Shown: positions 36,226 through 45,333 of the stretch, piece by piece
Position numbering within the stretch: the first letter of the stretch is position 1
How the letters are laid out: every line of letters begins with the position of its first letter
Assembly (NCBI RefSeq): GCF_026616205.1
Contig: NZ_JANHGR010000001.1
Location: 1,984,001-2,048,000 of the forward strand
Length of the DNA: 64,000 nucleotides
DNA from: Halolamina litorea
GTDB taxonomy: Archaea; Halobacteriota; Halobacteria; Halobacteriales; Haloferacaceae
Direction: 5' to 3'
The notes under the pieces: generated by a model
What the model saw: only the letters and a program-made list of their open reading frames with translations
What the model was told of the DNA's origin: nothing
The model's database searches: none
Translations under genes and position numbers: made by a program

Positions 36226-39200
36226 TCAGCCCCAGTTCTCTTCTCTCGTGGGGCGATCTGACAGCGCGGCCACGTCCACGCCCGCCAGCGAGCCCTCGAC
36301 GCCCTCGCTCGTGTGAAGCGCCTCCAGGGTCGCACGGCCCGAGGCGACCGTCGAGAGGTACGGGACCTCTTCGTCGACGGCCGTCCGGAGGCTGTCACGC
36401 TCCGTCGAGAGCAGGAAGTCGATCGTGCCCTCCTTCAGCGCGGCCTCGAGGTCGTCGGGTGCGACCGCGTCGAGGTAGTCGGTGAAGCCGTCGATCACGT
36501 CGGCCGGCCAGTCGCCGTCGACCGCGAGCGTGCCCGAGGTCGGGATGTCGTTGCCGGCGGCGATCTGTGCCTTGCCGTAGGCGGCACCGAACGTTCGGGC
36601 GGTACCCATAACCTCGCCGGTGGACTTCATCTCCGGGCCGAGGCGCGGGTCCGAGTTCGGCAGGCGATCGAACGGCAACACGACCTCCTTGACGCTCGGC
36701 TGTTCGGGGATCTGCTCGGCGGCGCCGATCTCGTCGAGGGACTCGCCGGCCATCACGCGCGCCGCGAGCTTTGCGATCGGGACGCCCGTGGCCTTCGAGA
36801 CGAACGGGACGGTACGCGAGGAGCGCGGGTTCGCTTCGAGAACGTACACCTCACCGTCCTTCACGGCGAGTTGGACGTTCAGCAGGCCGACCGTGGAGAG
36901 GGCCTCCGCGATCTCTTCGACGACCTCGCGGACGCGGGCCATCGTCGCGTCCTCGAGCGAGCGCGGCGGGATCACGCAGGCGGAGTCGCCCGAGTGGACA
37001 CCCGCGCTCTCGACGTGTTCCATCACGCCGCCGATGAGCACGTCGTCGCCGTCGGCGACGGCGTCCACGTCGAGTTCGACCGCGTCCTCGAGGAACGAAT
37101 CGATCAGGATCGGCTTCTCGGGGGAGACGCGGACCGCCTCCTCGACGTACTCGCGGAGTTCCTCGTCGTCGTGGACGACCTCCATCGCGCGGCCGCCGAG
37201 CACGTAGGAGGGACGCACGAGGACGGGGTAGCCGATCTCGTGGGCCAGCGCCTCGGCCTCGACCTCGCTGGTCGCCGACCCGCCGGCGGGCTGTTCGATG
37301 CCGCGCTCGTCGAGCAGGCGGTTGAAGCGGTCGCGGTCCTCCGCGAGGTCCATCGCGTCGACGCTCGTCCCGAGGATCTCACACTCGACGCCGCGGCGGT
37401 CGAGTTCGTCCTTCAGGGGTTCGCCCACGTCGACGGAGGTCTGCCCGCCGAACTGGACCATCACGCCGTCGGCGTCAGTGGCCTCGATGGCGTCGGCGAC
37501 CTCCTCGGCGGTGATCGGTTCGAAGAACAGCCCGTCGGAGGTGTCGTAGTCCGTCGACACCGTCTCGGGGTTGTTGTTGAGCACGTGGGCGTCGATGCCC
37601 AGTTCCGAGAGCGCGCGGACCGCGTGGACCGCACAGTAGTCGAACTCCACGCCCTGCCCGATACGGATGGGACCGCCGCCGACGACGACGACGCTCTCGG
37701 CGTCGCGGTCGACCTGCAGTTCCCCCGCCGCGGCGTCACCCTCGAAGGGTCCGGTGAACGACTCGGGCTTCCGCGAGGAGTAGTAGTACGGCGTCGACGC
37801 CGCGAACTCGCCGGCACAGGTGTCGACCTGTTTGTACGTGCGGCCGGGGACGCTGGCTTCGACCTCGCCGACGCCCGCGCGTTCCGCGGAGACGGGCAGG
37901 CCCTCGCTCTCGGCGCCGGCAACGGGTTCGGCGGCCTCGCGCCACGCGCCGCGGGTCTCGGGCAGCCACGTCAGGCTGCTGTCCTCGAAGACGTTGCCCG
38001 CAAGCGCGGAGATCTCGGCGTTGGTGAACCCCGCGACCGCGGCGGGCGTGAACTCGCCCTCGACGACCTCCTTGCTCGCCTCGACGATACGGGAGAAGCG
38101 CTCGACGTACCACTCGTAGATGCCCGTGGCCTCGACGACCTCCTCGACGGGGAAGCCGCGCTCGAACGCCTCGAACATCGCGTAGGGGCGGTCGGGGCTC
38201 GGGCGCACGAGGTACTCCTCGCGGAGTTCCTCGTCCTCCAGCGCGTCGAACTCGACGGCTGGGTCGTACTCGGAGCTACGGAGCGCCTTCAGTAGGCTCT
38301 CCTCGAAGGTGCGGCCGATCGACATCGCCTCGCCCGTGGACTTCATCGCCGTCGAGAGCGTGAAGTCGGTCTCGGTGAACTTGTCGGCGGGCCAGCGGGG
38401 CACCTTCGTCACCACGTAGTCGATGGCCGGTTCGAAGGCGGCGGTCGTCTCGCCGGTGATCTCGTTGTCGATCTCGTGGAGGCGCTTGCCGAGTGCGACC
38501 TTCGCGGTCACGCGGGCGATGGGGTAGCCGGTCGCCTTCGACGCCAGCGCGGAGGAACGGGAGACGCGGGGGTTCACCTCGACGACGCGGTACTCGCCGC
38601 CGGGGGTGCCGTCGTCGCGCCACGCGAACTGGATGTTGCAGCCGCCCTGAATACCGAGGTCGCGGATCACTTCGAGCGCCGCGTCGCGCATCTCCTGGTG
38701 GCCGTCGTCGGGGATCACCTGCGAGGGGGTGACGACCGTCGACTCGCCCGTGTGGATACCCATCGGGTCGAGGTTCTCCATGTTGCAGATGATGATACAG
38801 GAGTCGCCCGCGTCACGCATCACCTCGTACTCCAGTTCGACCCAGCCCGAGATGGACTCGGTCAGCAGCACCTCGTCGTTGCGCGAGAGCCTGAGCCCCT
38901 TGCGGGTCCGTTCGAGCAGTTCGTCCATCTCGCCGACGACGCCCGAGCCCGAGCCGCCCAGCGTGTAGGTGGTGCGGGCGATGACCGGCAGGCCGCCGAC
39001 GGCCTCGACGCCGGCCTCGACGCGCTCGCGGAGTGCGGCCTCGCTCATCTCGGTCGCGGACTCGTCGTCGTCGAGGCTGATCGTCGTCGACGCCGGCACG
39101 GGCTGGCCGAGCCCCTCCATGCGCTGGCGGAACAGGTCGCGGTCCTCCGTCGCGTAGATCGTGTCCAGCGGCGTGCCCATGATCTCCACGTCGTACTCCT

Positions 39201-39579
39201 CGAGCACGCCCTGTTCGGCGAGTTCGGCGGTGACGTTCAGGCCGGTCTGGCCGCCGAGGCCGGCGATGACGCCGTCGGGGTTCTCCTTCCGGATGACCTC
39301 CGCGATGGCGTCGGGGGTGATGGGTTCGACGTACACCCGGTCGGCCGTCTCGGGGTCGGTCATGATCGTCGCCGGGTTGGAGTTGACGAGCACGACCTCC
39401 GCGCCCTCCTCCTGTAGCGCCCGGCAGGCCTGTGCGCCGGAGTAGTCGAACTCCGCGGCCTGCCCGATCTGGATGGGGCCGCTGCCGATCAGCAGGATGG
39501 TCCGGCCCTCGCCGGCGCCCGTGTCGGTGACACTCTCGGACCCGGTCGCCGTGCCGTCGTCACTGCCGGTCTCCGTCAT
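36226..39579 (-). CDS. carB: Carbamoyl-phosphate synthase large subunit
   Basis: CarB (1117 residues) makes carbamoyl phosphate for pyrimidines and arginine from ammonia, bicarbonate and two ATP. Two homologous halves each carry an ATP-grasp domain: GSGPIQIGQAAEFDYSG and VNPRVSRSSALASKATGYP in the first, GGGPIRIGQGVEFDYC and EANPRSSRTVPFVSKATG in the second. The C-terminal MGS-like regulatory domain (about 1000-1117) is present but short. A 24-residue acidic head is extra. The glutaminase CarA is not adjacent in this window. Two palindromes lie over and upstream of its promoter. Confidence 0.97.
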   Translation of the reverse strand: MTETGSDDGTATGSESVTDTGAGEGRTILLIGSGPIQIGQAAEFDYSGAQACRALQEEGAEVVLVNSNPATIMTDPETADRVYVEPITPDAIAEVIRKENPDGVIAGLGGQTGLNVTAELAEQGVLEEYDVEIMGTPLDTIYATEDRDLFRQRMEGLGQPVPASTTISLDDDESATEMSEAALRERVEAGVEAVGGLPVIARTTYTLGGSGSGVVGEMDELLERTRKGLRLSRNDEVLLTESISGWVELEYEVMRDAGDSCIIICNMENLDPMGIHTGESTVVTPSQVIPDDGHQEMRDAALEVIRDLGIQGGCNIQFAWRDDGTPGGEYRVVEVNPRVSRSSALASKATGYPIARVTAKVALGKRLHEIDNEITGETTAAFEPAIDYVVTKVPRWPADKFTETDFTLSTAMKSTGEAMSIGRTFEESLLKALRSSEYDPAVEFDALEDEELREEYLVRPSPDRPYAMFEAFERGFPVEEVVEATGIYEWYVERFSRIVEASKEVVEGEFTPAAVAGFTNAEISALAGNVFEDSSLTWLPETRGAWREAAEPVAGAESEGLPVSAERAGVGEVEASVPGRTYKQVDTCAGEFAASTPYYYSSRKPESFTGPFEGDAAAGELQVDRDAESVVVVGGGPIRIGQGVEFDYCAVHAVRALSELGIDAHVLNNNPETVSTDYDTSDGLFFEPITAEEVADAIEATDADGVMVQFGGQTSVDVGEPLKDELDRRGVECEILGTSVDAMDLAEDRDRFNRLLDERGIEQPAGGSATSEVEAEALAHEIGYPVLVRPSYVLGGRAMEVVHDDEELREYVEEAVRVSPEKPILIDSFLEDAVELDVDAVADGDDVLIGGVMEHVESAGVHSGDSACVIPPRSLEDATMARVREVVEEIAEALSTVGLLNVQLAVKDGEVYVLEANPRSSRTVPFVSKATGVPIAKLAARVMAGESLDEIGAAEQIPEQPSVKEVVLPFDRLPNSDPRLGPEMKSTGEVMGTARTFGAAYGKAQIAAGNDIPTSGTLAVDGDWPADVIDGFTDYLDAVAPDDLEAALKEGTIDFLLSTERDSLRTAVDEEVPYLSTVASGRATLEALHTSEGVEGSLAGVDVAALSDRPTREENWG

Positions 39580-39590
39580 TACTGAAGCGG

Positions 39591-39657
39591 AATACGTGAA
39601 TCGTAATAAGCTCGGCGAATAGCTACGAGGTCCGAAGAGCTATTACGAATTTCGTAA
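39591..39657 (-). promoter_or_regulatory. Two operator-like palindromes in the carB promoter region
   Basis: TTACGAA-T-TTCGTAA (39643-39657) is a perfect 7-bp inverted repeat. AATACG-TGAAT-CGTAAT (39591-39607) is a related imperfect one (5 of 6 pairs). The second overlaps the probable TATA box CTTATTAC (39602-39609), which sits about 27 nt before the carB ATG at 39579. The centres are about 51 nt apart, roughly five helical turns, suggesting cooperative binding of one regulator. The perfect palindrome could also affect the divergent gene at 39755. Confidence 0.55.
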
Positions 39658-39754
39658 CACCGCCCCGGACGGTGGGCGCCCCCGCGTGGGAACCGCGACG
39701 GGCCGCGAACTGGCCGCCGAAACGGGCTTCCCGCGGCGCGCCGACGCCACGGGC

Positions 39755-40087
39755 GTGTCCCGCGAGTACGACAAACTGGTGCGCGACGAGATCCCGGCGA
39801 TCATCGCGGCCGACGGCGAGACACCGATCACCCACGCCGTCGAGGGCGAGACCTACGAGGCGCGCCTGTTCGAGAAGTTGGCGGAGGAGACGGCGGAGCT
39901 ACGGGGGTCCCCGGGTGTCGAGGAGTTCGCGGACGTGCTGGAGGTCCTGGACGCGCTGCGGCAACGGCTCGGCGTCGAGGAGGCCGAACTGGAACGGGTC
40001 CGTGCGGAGAAGGCGGTGGAGCGCGGGCGGTTCGACGACGGCGTCGTGCTGGAGCGCGTCGAGGGCGGGACCGACGGGCGGGCTTAG
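39755..40087 (+). CDS. MazG-like nucleoside triphosphate pyrophosphohydrolase
   Basis: This small all-alpha protein has 110 residues and begins VSREYDKLVRDEIPAIIAAD. The stretch FEKLAEETAELRGSPGVEEFADVLEVLDAL (about 41-70) contains the EExxE...ExxD metal-binding pattern of MazG/HisE-type pyrophosphohydrolases, which hydrolyse NTPs or related nucleotides. The GTG at 39755 is chosen because LVRDEIP is the family start; an in-frame ATG at 39686 adds a non-conserved head. Its stop overlaps that of the convergent neighbour. Substrate is not established. Confidence 0.8.
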   Translation: MSREYDKLVRDEIPAIIAADGETPITHAVEGETYEARLFEKLAEETAELRGSPGVEEFADVLEVLDALRQRLGVEEAELERVRAEKAVERGRFDDGVVLERVEGGTDGRA

Positions 40088-40599
40088 ACGTACGGCTCGG
40101 GGTCGAGGTCCCGCTCGTCGCGGTACTGCTCGACGAACTCGCTCACGTCGAACTCGAGCATCTGCTCTTCGAACTCGGTCATCGCGCGGTCGCTCTCGGC
40201 GTGGGAGACGGCGTGCTCCATCAGTTCGATCACGAGTTCGACGATGACCTCGTGGAGCCGCCGGGCGTCGAAGTCGGTGATCCACACCATCGCGAAGCCC
40301 ACGTCGCCCTCCTCGCTGGCGTCGGCGACGGCGACCTGCTCGGGGAACTCCTCCATCACCATCCCCATCAGGTGGGGCGTGCCGAAGTCCGGCATCTCCT
40401 CGCTGGTCGTCTCGACGGCGCCTTCGAGCGTGTCGACGAGGAACTCCGGGAAGAAGCGCGTCGGCGGGTGCATGTCCATCACGACCGCGTGGGCGTCGCC
40501 GCAGTCACAGTCGAGTTCGCGCATCCCGAGGTCGAGCGACGTGAGGGAAATCGTCTCACCACACGGGAGTTCCAGTCGCTCGCCGCCTGCTGTAGCCAT
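40084..40599 (-). CDS. Conserved haloarchaeal protein, possibly DUF5815 family
   Basis: The protein has 171 residues and is acidic. It begins with a probable zinc-binding or zinc-ribbon-like segment (LPCGETISLTSLD...ELDCDCGDAHAVVMD, with Cys near 13, 30 and 32). Helical segments rich in Met, Glu and aromatic residues follow, and it ends ERDLDPEPYV. The TATA-like CCTTTTTGCC about 28 nt upstream of the ATG supports expression. I recognise it as a haloarchaea-type protein; the DUF number is tentative and the function unknown. Confidence 0.65.
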   Translation of the reverse strand: MATAGGERLELPCGETISLTSLDLGMRELDCDCGDAHAVVMDMHPPTRFFPEFLVDTLEGAVETTSEEMPDFGTPHLMGMVMEEFPEQVAVADASEEGDVGFAMVWITDFDARRLHEVIVELVIELMEHAVSHAESDRAMTEFEEQMLEFDVSEFVEQYRDERDLDPEPYV

Positions 40600-40644
40600 G
40601 CTCGTTGGAGGGGGCTGCCGGGCAAAAAGGCCGCCGCTCCCGGG

Positions 40645-41043
40645 CTACTCCTCCTCGTCGGGGGAGCCGACCTCGAACGTCTCGTTCTCGTCGTCGACGC
40701 GCTCCTCGTCGTCGTCGGCGATCGAGACGTGGTCGCTCTCGTCGTCCTCGTCCTCAGCTTCCGCATCTTCCGCCTCCGCTTCTTCCTCCTCAGCTTCCGC
40801 ATCTGCCTCCTCCGCTTCTTCCTCCTCCGCCTCCTCGTCCTCCGCTTCTTCCTCCGCCTCCTCGTCCTCGTCCTCGTCCTCGTCCTCCAGCCCCTCGATC
40901 TCGACTTCGACCTCGATCTCGAGGCCGTCGGTCTCCAACTCGGCCTCCATCTCCCGCTCGTCGCCGGCTTCGATTTCCAGTTCCTCGCTGTCCACCTCGA
41001 CCTCGACCTCCACGTCGACGGATACGTTGGTGTCCTCGGACAT
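40645..41043 (-). CDS. Hyperacidic low-complexity protein
   Basis: The protein has 132 residues, more than half of them Glu or Asp. Residues 1-50 alternate Val and Glu (VSVDVEVEVEVDSEELEIE), giving an amphipathic beta-like pattern. Residues 50-105 are nearly pure Glu, Asp and Ala, and the tail is mixed acidic. TATA-like GAACTATGCC lies about 30 nt before the ATG, so the gene is likely real. The opposite strand is open as poly-Ser only because of GAG/GAC codons. It may be a solvating or chaperone-like acidic protein; there is no recognised family. Confidence 0.55.
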   Translation of the reverse strand: MSEDTNVSVDVEVEVEVDSEELEIEAGDEREMEAELETDGLEIEVEVEIEGLEDEDEDEDEEAEEEAEDEEAEEEEAEEADAEAEEEEAEAEDAEAEDEDDESDHVSIADDDEERVDDENETFEVGSPDEEE

Positions 41044-41124
41044 CACACCCACGTACGAACAGAACGGGCATAGTTCGGTCGGCCGATTCAGGTAGCCGCG
41101 ACGGTTCCCGGGGGCGCGTTCCGA

Positions 41125-41190
41125 GGCTGTTTCCCCCTCGCTCCGTTCGGACACGGCCTCGCGTTCGACACGCTTTACCCCGAAACAGCC
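41125..41190 (+). promoter_or_regulatory. 9-bp inverted repeat spanning the promoter of the DUF255 gene
   Basis: GGCTGTTTC (41125-41133) and GAAACAGCC (41182-41190) are perfect inverted copies. They flank the TATA-like GCTTTACC (41172-41179) of the gene starting at 41203. The right arm lies between the TATA box and the start; the left arm is about 45 nt upstream. This could be a two-site operator. Confidence 0.4.
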
Positions 41191-41202
41191 CCACCAGAAG
41201 CC

Positions 41203-42834
41203 ATGCAAGAGGAGACCCGCGTCGAGTGGCGCCAGTGGGGTCAGGACGCCTTCGACGAGGCCCGCGAGCGGTCCGTTCCCGTACTGCTCTCCCTGTCGAC
41301 GACGTGGTGTGTCGACTGCCACGAGATGGACGCGACCACCTACGCCGACCCGAACATCGCGGCCAACCTCAACGACCGCTACGTCCCAGTCCGCGTCGAC
41401 GCCGACCGCGAACCGCGCATCCGCGAGCGCTACGCCGCCGGCGGCTTCCCGTCGACCGTCTTCCTCACACCCGACGGGGAGGTCATCTCCACCGCAACCG
41501 CGCTCGCACCCGACGGGATGCGGCAGGTGCTGAACCGCGTCGCGGAGACCTACGCCGAGAAGGGCGACGACGCCGGCCGGGTCCCACGAGCGCTCGCCGG
41601 CGACCTCCCGCCCGCCGGGGCCGTCGACGCGACCATCGAGGAACAGCTGGCCGGCCAACTCGGCGAGAAGTTCGACGAGCGCTTCGCCGGCTGGGGCGAG
41701 AGCGCGAAGTTCCCGCTCGCCCGCACCGCGGAGTTCGCGCTCAAACGGGAGCGCCAGCAGGCCCTACGGACCCTCGACGCCGTCCGTGACCACCTCCACG
41801 ACGAGGTGGCCGGCGGCTTCTTCCGCTACGCCGGCCGCCGGGACTGGGGCGACGTGCACCACGCGAAGCTGCTCGACACCAACGCCACCCTCCTGCGGGC
41901 GTTCGCCCACGCCTACGTCTACACCGGCGAGGACGCCTACCGCGAACCCGCCGAATCGACGATCGACTTCCTCACCGACGACCTCTGGAGCGGCGTCGCC
42001 GTCGGCGGCAGCATGGGGCCGGGCGAGGGCGTCGAGTACTGGGGGAAGGACGCCGCCGGACGCGCTGACGCCCGCCAGCCCCGGACCGACCTCACGGCCT
42101 ACGCCGGGGGCAACGCGCTGGCCGCCGACGCGCTCCTCGCGTACTACGGCTACACGGACGACGAGCGCGCCCGGGAGTACGCCGACCGGATCCTCGACTA
42201 CCTCGAACGCGACCTGATCGAACACGGCTCGGTCGTTCACTTCCGCGAGCGCGGACAGGCCGGCCCGCGGGACACGCTCTCGGACCTCGCGGCCGTCGTG
42301 GGCGCCTTCACCCGGGCCGAGCAGACCATCGGCTACGGCGCCGGCGTCGCCGCGACCGTCGCCGACCACGCCATCGAAGCGCTCCACGACGACGGCTCGT
42401 TCCGCGATGGCCCCGCCGAGGGGCCGGGGCTGCTCGACCGCCCGCTGCGCCCCCTCGACGGCAACGCCGCGATGGCGAACGCGCTCGTCGATCTGGCGAC
42501 ACTGACCGGCGACGACGAGTACCGGGAGGTCGCCCGCGAGACCGTCGGCGCCTTCGCCGGCGCCTCCCACCGGATCGGCGTGCAGGTCGCCGAGTACGGC
42601 ACCGCTGCGAGCCGGCTCGTCCACGATCCCCTCACGATCGCGGTCGCCGACGACCCCGGGAGCGACCTCCACCGCGCCGCGCTCCGGGTCGCCGACCACG
42701 AGAAGGTGGTCGTCCCGAACGCTGGCGACTCGATCGCACCGGAACTCGACCGCGGCACCGCCCGCGTCGTCGGCGTCGACGAGCCCGCCAGTGATCCCGA
42801 GGCGCTCATGGGCCGCGTCGCCGACCGGCAGTAA
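41203..42834 (+). CDS. DUF255 thioredoxin-domain protein (YyaL/SSP411 family)
   Basis: The protein has 543 residues. The N-terminal thioredoxin-like domain (about 8-115) contains LLSLSTTWCVDCHEMDATTY with a CVDC active-site-type pair and the cis-Pro region GGFPSTVFLTPDGEV. The rest (about 150-543) is an alpha/alpha barrel like that of N-acylglucosamine epimerases or glycosidases (ESAKFPLARTAEFAL, DEVAGGFFRYAGRRDW, LLDTNATLLRAFAHAY, GNAAMANALVDLA). Bacterial members reach nearly 700 residues and use CHWC; this is the shorter archaeal form. The role is unsettled: disulfide or redox chemistry coupled to a sugar-like substrate is a guess. Confidence 0.88.
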   Translation: MQEETRVEWRQWGQDAFDEARERSVPVLLSLSTTWCVDCHEMDATTYADPNIAANLNDRYVPVRVDADREPRIRERYAAGGFPSTVFLTPDGEVISTATALAPDGMRQVLNRVAETYAEKGDDAGRVPRALAGDLPPAGAVDATIEEQLAGQLGEKFDERFAGWGESAKFPLARTAEFALKRERQQALRTLDAVRDHLHDEVAGGFFRYAGRRDWGDVHHAKLLDTNATLLRAFAHAYVYTGEDAYREPAESTIDFLTDDLWSGVAVGGSMGPGEGVEYWGKDAAGRADARQPRTDLTAYAGGNALAADALLAYYGYTDDERAREYADRILDYLERDLIEHGSVVHFRERGQAGPRDTLSDLAAVVGAFTRAEQTIGYGAGVAATVADHAIEALHDDGSFRDGPAEGPGLLDRPLRPLDGNAAMANALVDLATLTGDDEYREVARETVGAFAGASHRIGVQVAEYGTAASRLVHDPLTIAVADDPGSDLHRAALRVADHEKVVVPNAGDSIAPELDRGTARVVGVDEPASDPEALMGRVADRQ

Positions 42835-42912
42835 GCTCGGCCACGGTCGGCAACGGCCTGCACGAGTAAACGTCCGGAGAGTTTTTGCCCCCGCGGGGTG
42901 TCACGGTTGTTC

Positions 42913-43722
42913 ATGGCAAGCTTACGCGATCTGGGGCTCTCGGAGTACGAGGCGCGGGCCTACCGAGCGCTGCTCGATGACTCCCCCAGCACCGCAAAGG
43001 AGCTCTCGCGCTCCAGCGACGTGCCGATGGGGCGGGTGTACGACGTGCTGAAGGACCTGGAACGGCGGGGGTTGGCCCGCAGTCAGGCCGCGAGTCGACC
43101 GAAGAAGTACGTGGCCGTCGAACCGGAGGCGGCACTCGACCGCCTGCTCGACGCCAAACGCGAGGAACTGGAGGAACAGGAGTCCCAGTACGAATCGACG
43201 GTCGAGCAGTTGGAGGAGGACTTGGACGCCGGCGTCCCCGCCGAGGAGGGGTTCTGGACGGCGGTGCTCGGCCCCGAGGAGTCAGCGGACCTCCTACTCG
43301 AACGGCTCGACACCGCGAGCGAACGGGTCATCGCCGTCGCCGGCGGCCCGACGCCGCAGTTCGACGTGGGGGAGTACGGCGACGAGGTGGCCGCGGCGTT
43401 CGGGCGCGCACTCGAACGGGGCGCGACGGTGTCGGTCCTGCTCGGTCCGGACCTGATCCGGACGCTCCCCGGGGCGGTGTTGCGGCGCTACGAGAGCGAG
43501 CTGGCCGACCACCCGAACTTCGAGGTCCGGACGACCGACCGTGTCAGCGGCTCGTTCCACCTCATCGACGGCAAGGAGGCGTGTATCGAGGTTCCAAACC
43601 CCCTGACGCCGCGGGAGCCGTTCGCGATGCTGGACCTGAAAGACCGGGAGTTCACCGGCGACGTACGCGAGACGTTCGACCCGCGCTGGGCCGAGGCCGA
43701 ACCGCTCACGACCGAGGAGTAG
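42913..43722 (+). CDS. TrmB-family transcriptional regulator
   Basis: The protein has 269 residues. The winged helix-turn-helix (about 1-70: LGLSEYEARAYRALLDDSPSTAKELSRSSDVPMGRVYDVLKDLE) is followed by a coiled-coil (about 78-105) and a C-terminal PLD-like or sugar-binding domain (about 115-260). TrmB proteins sense sugars or other metabolites and control metabolism in haloarchaea. The TATA-like AGTTTTTGCC near 42878 predicts a leaderless start at ATG 42913. Convergent with mptA; the two stops abut. Confidence 0.9.
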   Translation: MASLRDLGLSEYEARAYRALLDDSPSTAKELSRSSDVPMGRVYDVLKDLERRGLARSQAASRPKKYVAVEPEAALDRLLDAKREELEEQESQYESTVEQLEEDLDAGVPAEEGFWTAVLGPEESADLLLERLDTASERVIAVAGGPTPQFDVGEYGDEVAAAFGRALERGATVSVLLGPDLIRTLPGAVLRRYESELADHPNFEVRTTDRVSGSFHLIDGKEACIEVPNPLTPREPFAMLDLKDREFTGDVRETFDPRWAEAEPLTTEE

Positions 43723-44646
43723 CTACCCGGAGAGTTCGTCCCGGAGGGTGGCCATCGAGACTTCACGCTCGGCGACGGCGTCGTGCTGGTGGATCGACTC
43801 GTCGTTCTCCTGTTTCATGTGGACCACCGCGTCCTCCTCGAGGTCGGGGTAGGACTCGACGACGCCGCGGGCCAGCGACCGCACGCAGTCCTCGACGAAC
43901 TTCGCGTTGGCGTGGGCGGCGTAGGTCATGTGGTCCTCGTCGGGGCGTTTGGCCATGTTGTAGATCCGCGCGCTCATCGAGTCCCGTGCGATGTCGATCA
44001 GTTCCATCAGGTCCACGTCGGGCTTGGTGTCCTGCGTGACCGTCAGCGTCGCGTGACCGCGCTGGGAGTGGCCCGGCTGGGGGACCTGATCGAGGAACGC
44101 CTCGGCAGTCTCGTCGTCGACGCCGAGGTCGGTGAGGGTCTCACGCGCTCGGGACTCGGACATCCCCTGCGAGCAGGGACAGACCGTCATCCCGGTGACC
44201 CGGCAGCCGATCTCCTCCTCGGTCCCCTCCTCGGTCGCCGTTGCCGACGCGATGATGTCGACGGTCCCCTGCGTGGGTCGGCCACTGGCGGGCGTCTCCT
44301 CGCGGAGCACCCACTCGGCCTCCATGTTGACCTCCGCCGTGGTGGTGTACTCGTGTTTGGCGAGCAGGCGCTCGGCGGCCTCGCCACACAGGTCCTCGAC
44401 GCGGTCGGTCTCGCCGGCGACGGCGTCCTCGAGGACCTCGTCGATCACCTCCATGTTCCGGCTCATGTCGATCCCCTTCCGCCCGCTGGGGAGGTCGACG
44501 AACACCGAGAACTCGGCGGTCAGCACGTAGGGTCGCTCCTCGCCTTCGAGTTCGACGAGTTTCTCGACGCCGGTGACGCCGACCTGACTCAATCCGACCG
44601 TCACGTCGGGCTCTCCGGCCTGCACGTCCGGAAGCTGGTGACTCAT
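43723..44646 (-). CDS. mptA: GTP cyclohydrolase MptA (FolE2/GTP cyclohydrolase IV)
   Basis: MptA (307 residues) opens GTP to a dihydroneopterin cyclic phosphate, the first step in archaeal pterin and folate-type cofactor synthesis. [28 protein letters not shown] is the N-terminus, shortened here to its recognisable core [25 protein letters not shown] (metal-binding Cys) and [19 protein letters not shown] (with the conserved His) are diagnostic. The C-terminal [16 protein letters not shown] completes the fold. CAGTAATCC about 29 nt upstream is the likely TATA box. Confidence 0.95.
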   Translation of the reverse strand: MSHQLPDVQAGEPDVTVGLSQVGVTGVEKLVELEGEERPYVLTAEFSVFVDLPSGRKGIDMSRNMEVIDEVLEDAVAGETDRVEDLCGEAAERLLAKHEYTTTAEVNMEAEWVLREETPASGRPTQGTVDIIASATATEEGTEEEIGCRVTGMTVCPCSQGMSESRARETLTDLGVDDETAEAFLDQVPQPGHSQRGHATLTVTQDTKPDVDLMELIDIARDSMSARIYNMAKRPDEDHMTYAAHANAKFVEDCVRSLARGVVESYPDLEEDAVVHMKQENDESIHQHDAVAEREVSMATLRDELSG

Positions 44647-44771
44647 TGTCAGAGAGTGAGTCCCGCGGGGGGATTACTGTGTTGGAACCGGAACGCGCGC
44701 GCTGGCGCACGCGCAAGCGAGCGATCAGGCCGTGACTTGTCGCCCGGCGGGAGTCGGCGGGAAAAGTCACC

Positions 44772-44803
44772 GTGACGGCGGCACCGAGGCCGCCGACGGT
44801 CAC
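44772..44803 (-). terminator. Hairpin plus T-run after the gene at 44817
   Basis: On the minus strand, 13 nt after the stop of the gene at 44817-45236, GTGAC...GGCGGC pairs with GCCGCC...GTCAC around a 6-nt loop. A TTTT run follows. This resembles an intrinsic terminator before mptA's upstream region. The rest of the 170-nt gap shows only the mptA promoter. Confidence 0.45.
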
Positions 44804-44816
44804 GTGCCGTGAGCGA

Positions 44817-45236
44817 TCAGGGCCAGTCGTCGCGCTGATCGCCCTCGGCGAAGTGGTCGGCTTCCTCGTCCTCACCGCCGAGTTCCCAGCCCGCGGCCTC
44901 GGCGGCGTTCTCGAGGGGGAGGTACTCCCAGCCGACGGCGTCGGCCTGTTCGCGGTGCTCCTCCGAGATGCCGATGAAGACGTGGCGCTCGGTGTCGAAC
45001 TGCTTTTTGACGTTCTCGAGGCTCTCCTCGACGCCGCGCGGGCCCGAGAAGAAGTCCTGTCGGATGCGCTCTTTCCGCGTGAAGTTAGTGACGACGTAGG
45101 TCGGTTCGTCGCTCACCACGCCGACGTAGCTCGTCCACCCACGGGCGTCGTTGAACACCGCGTTGGGGTCGGCGAGCGACTTCAGCGCGTCCAGTTCGAA
45201 CGCGAGCGTCATGTCCGAGGAGCCGCCGGAGTCCAT
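44817..45236 (-). CDS. Conserved haloarchaeal protein of unknown function
   Basis: The protein has 139 residues, acidic. It has an alpha-beta pattern: MTLAFELDALKSLADPNAVFNDARGW in shortened form DALKSLADPNAVFNDAR, then YVGVVSDEPTYVVTNFTRK and RHVFIGISEEHREQADAVGWEYLPLE. The stretch around DFFSGPRGVEESLENVKKQFD suggests a helical face. There is no catalytic motif. CGTTTTGGCC about 27 nt before the ATG at 45236 is a good TATA box. I do not recognise the family. Confidence 0.7.
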   Translation of the reverse strand: MDSGGSSDMTLAFELDALKSLADPNAVFNDARGWTSYVGVVSDEPTYVVTNFTRKERIRQDFFSGPRGVEESLENVKKQFDTERHVFIGISEEHREQADAVGWEYLPLENAAEAAGWELGGEDEEADHFAEGDQRDDWP

Positions 45237-45333
45237 ACGCTCTCTGGGGGCGGTCCCGGCCAAAACGACTTCGGTGTCGGCGGGAGATATAGGTCGCCGC
45301 TCGCGGGGAAAAGTTCGACCCTCGCCGGACTGC

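Noticed and set aside
40244-41095. Poly-serine and poly-Leu/Arg frames on the plus strand
   Set aside because: They arise from complementing GAG/GAC/GAA codons of the hyperacidic minus-strand gene and have no promoter.
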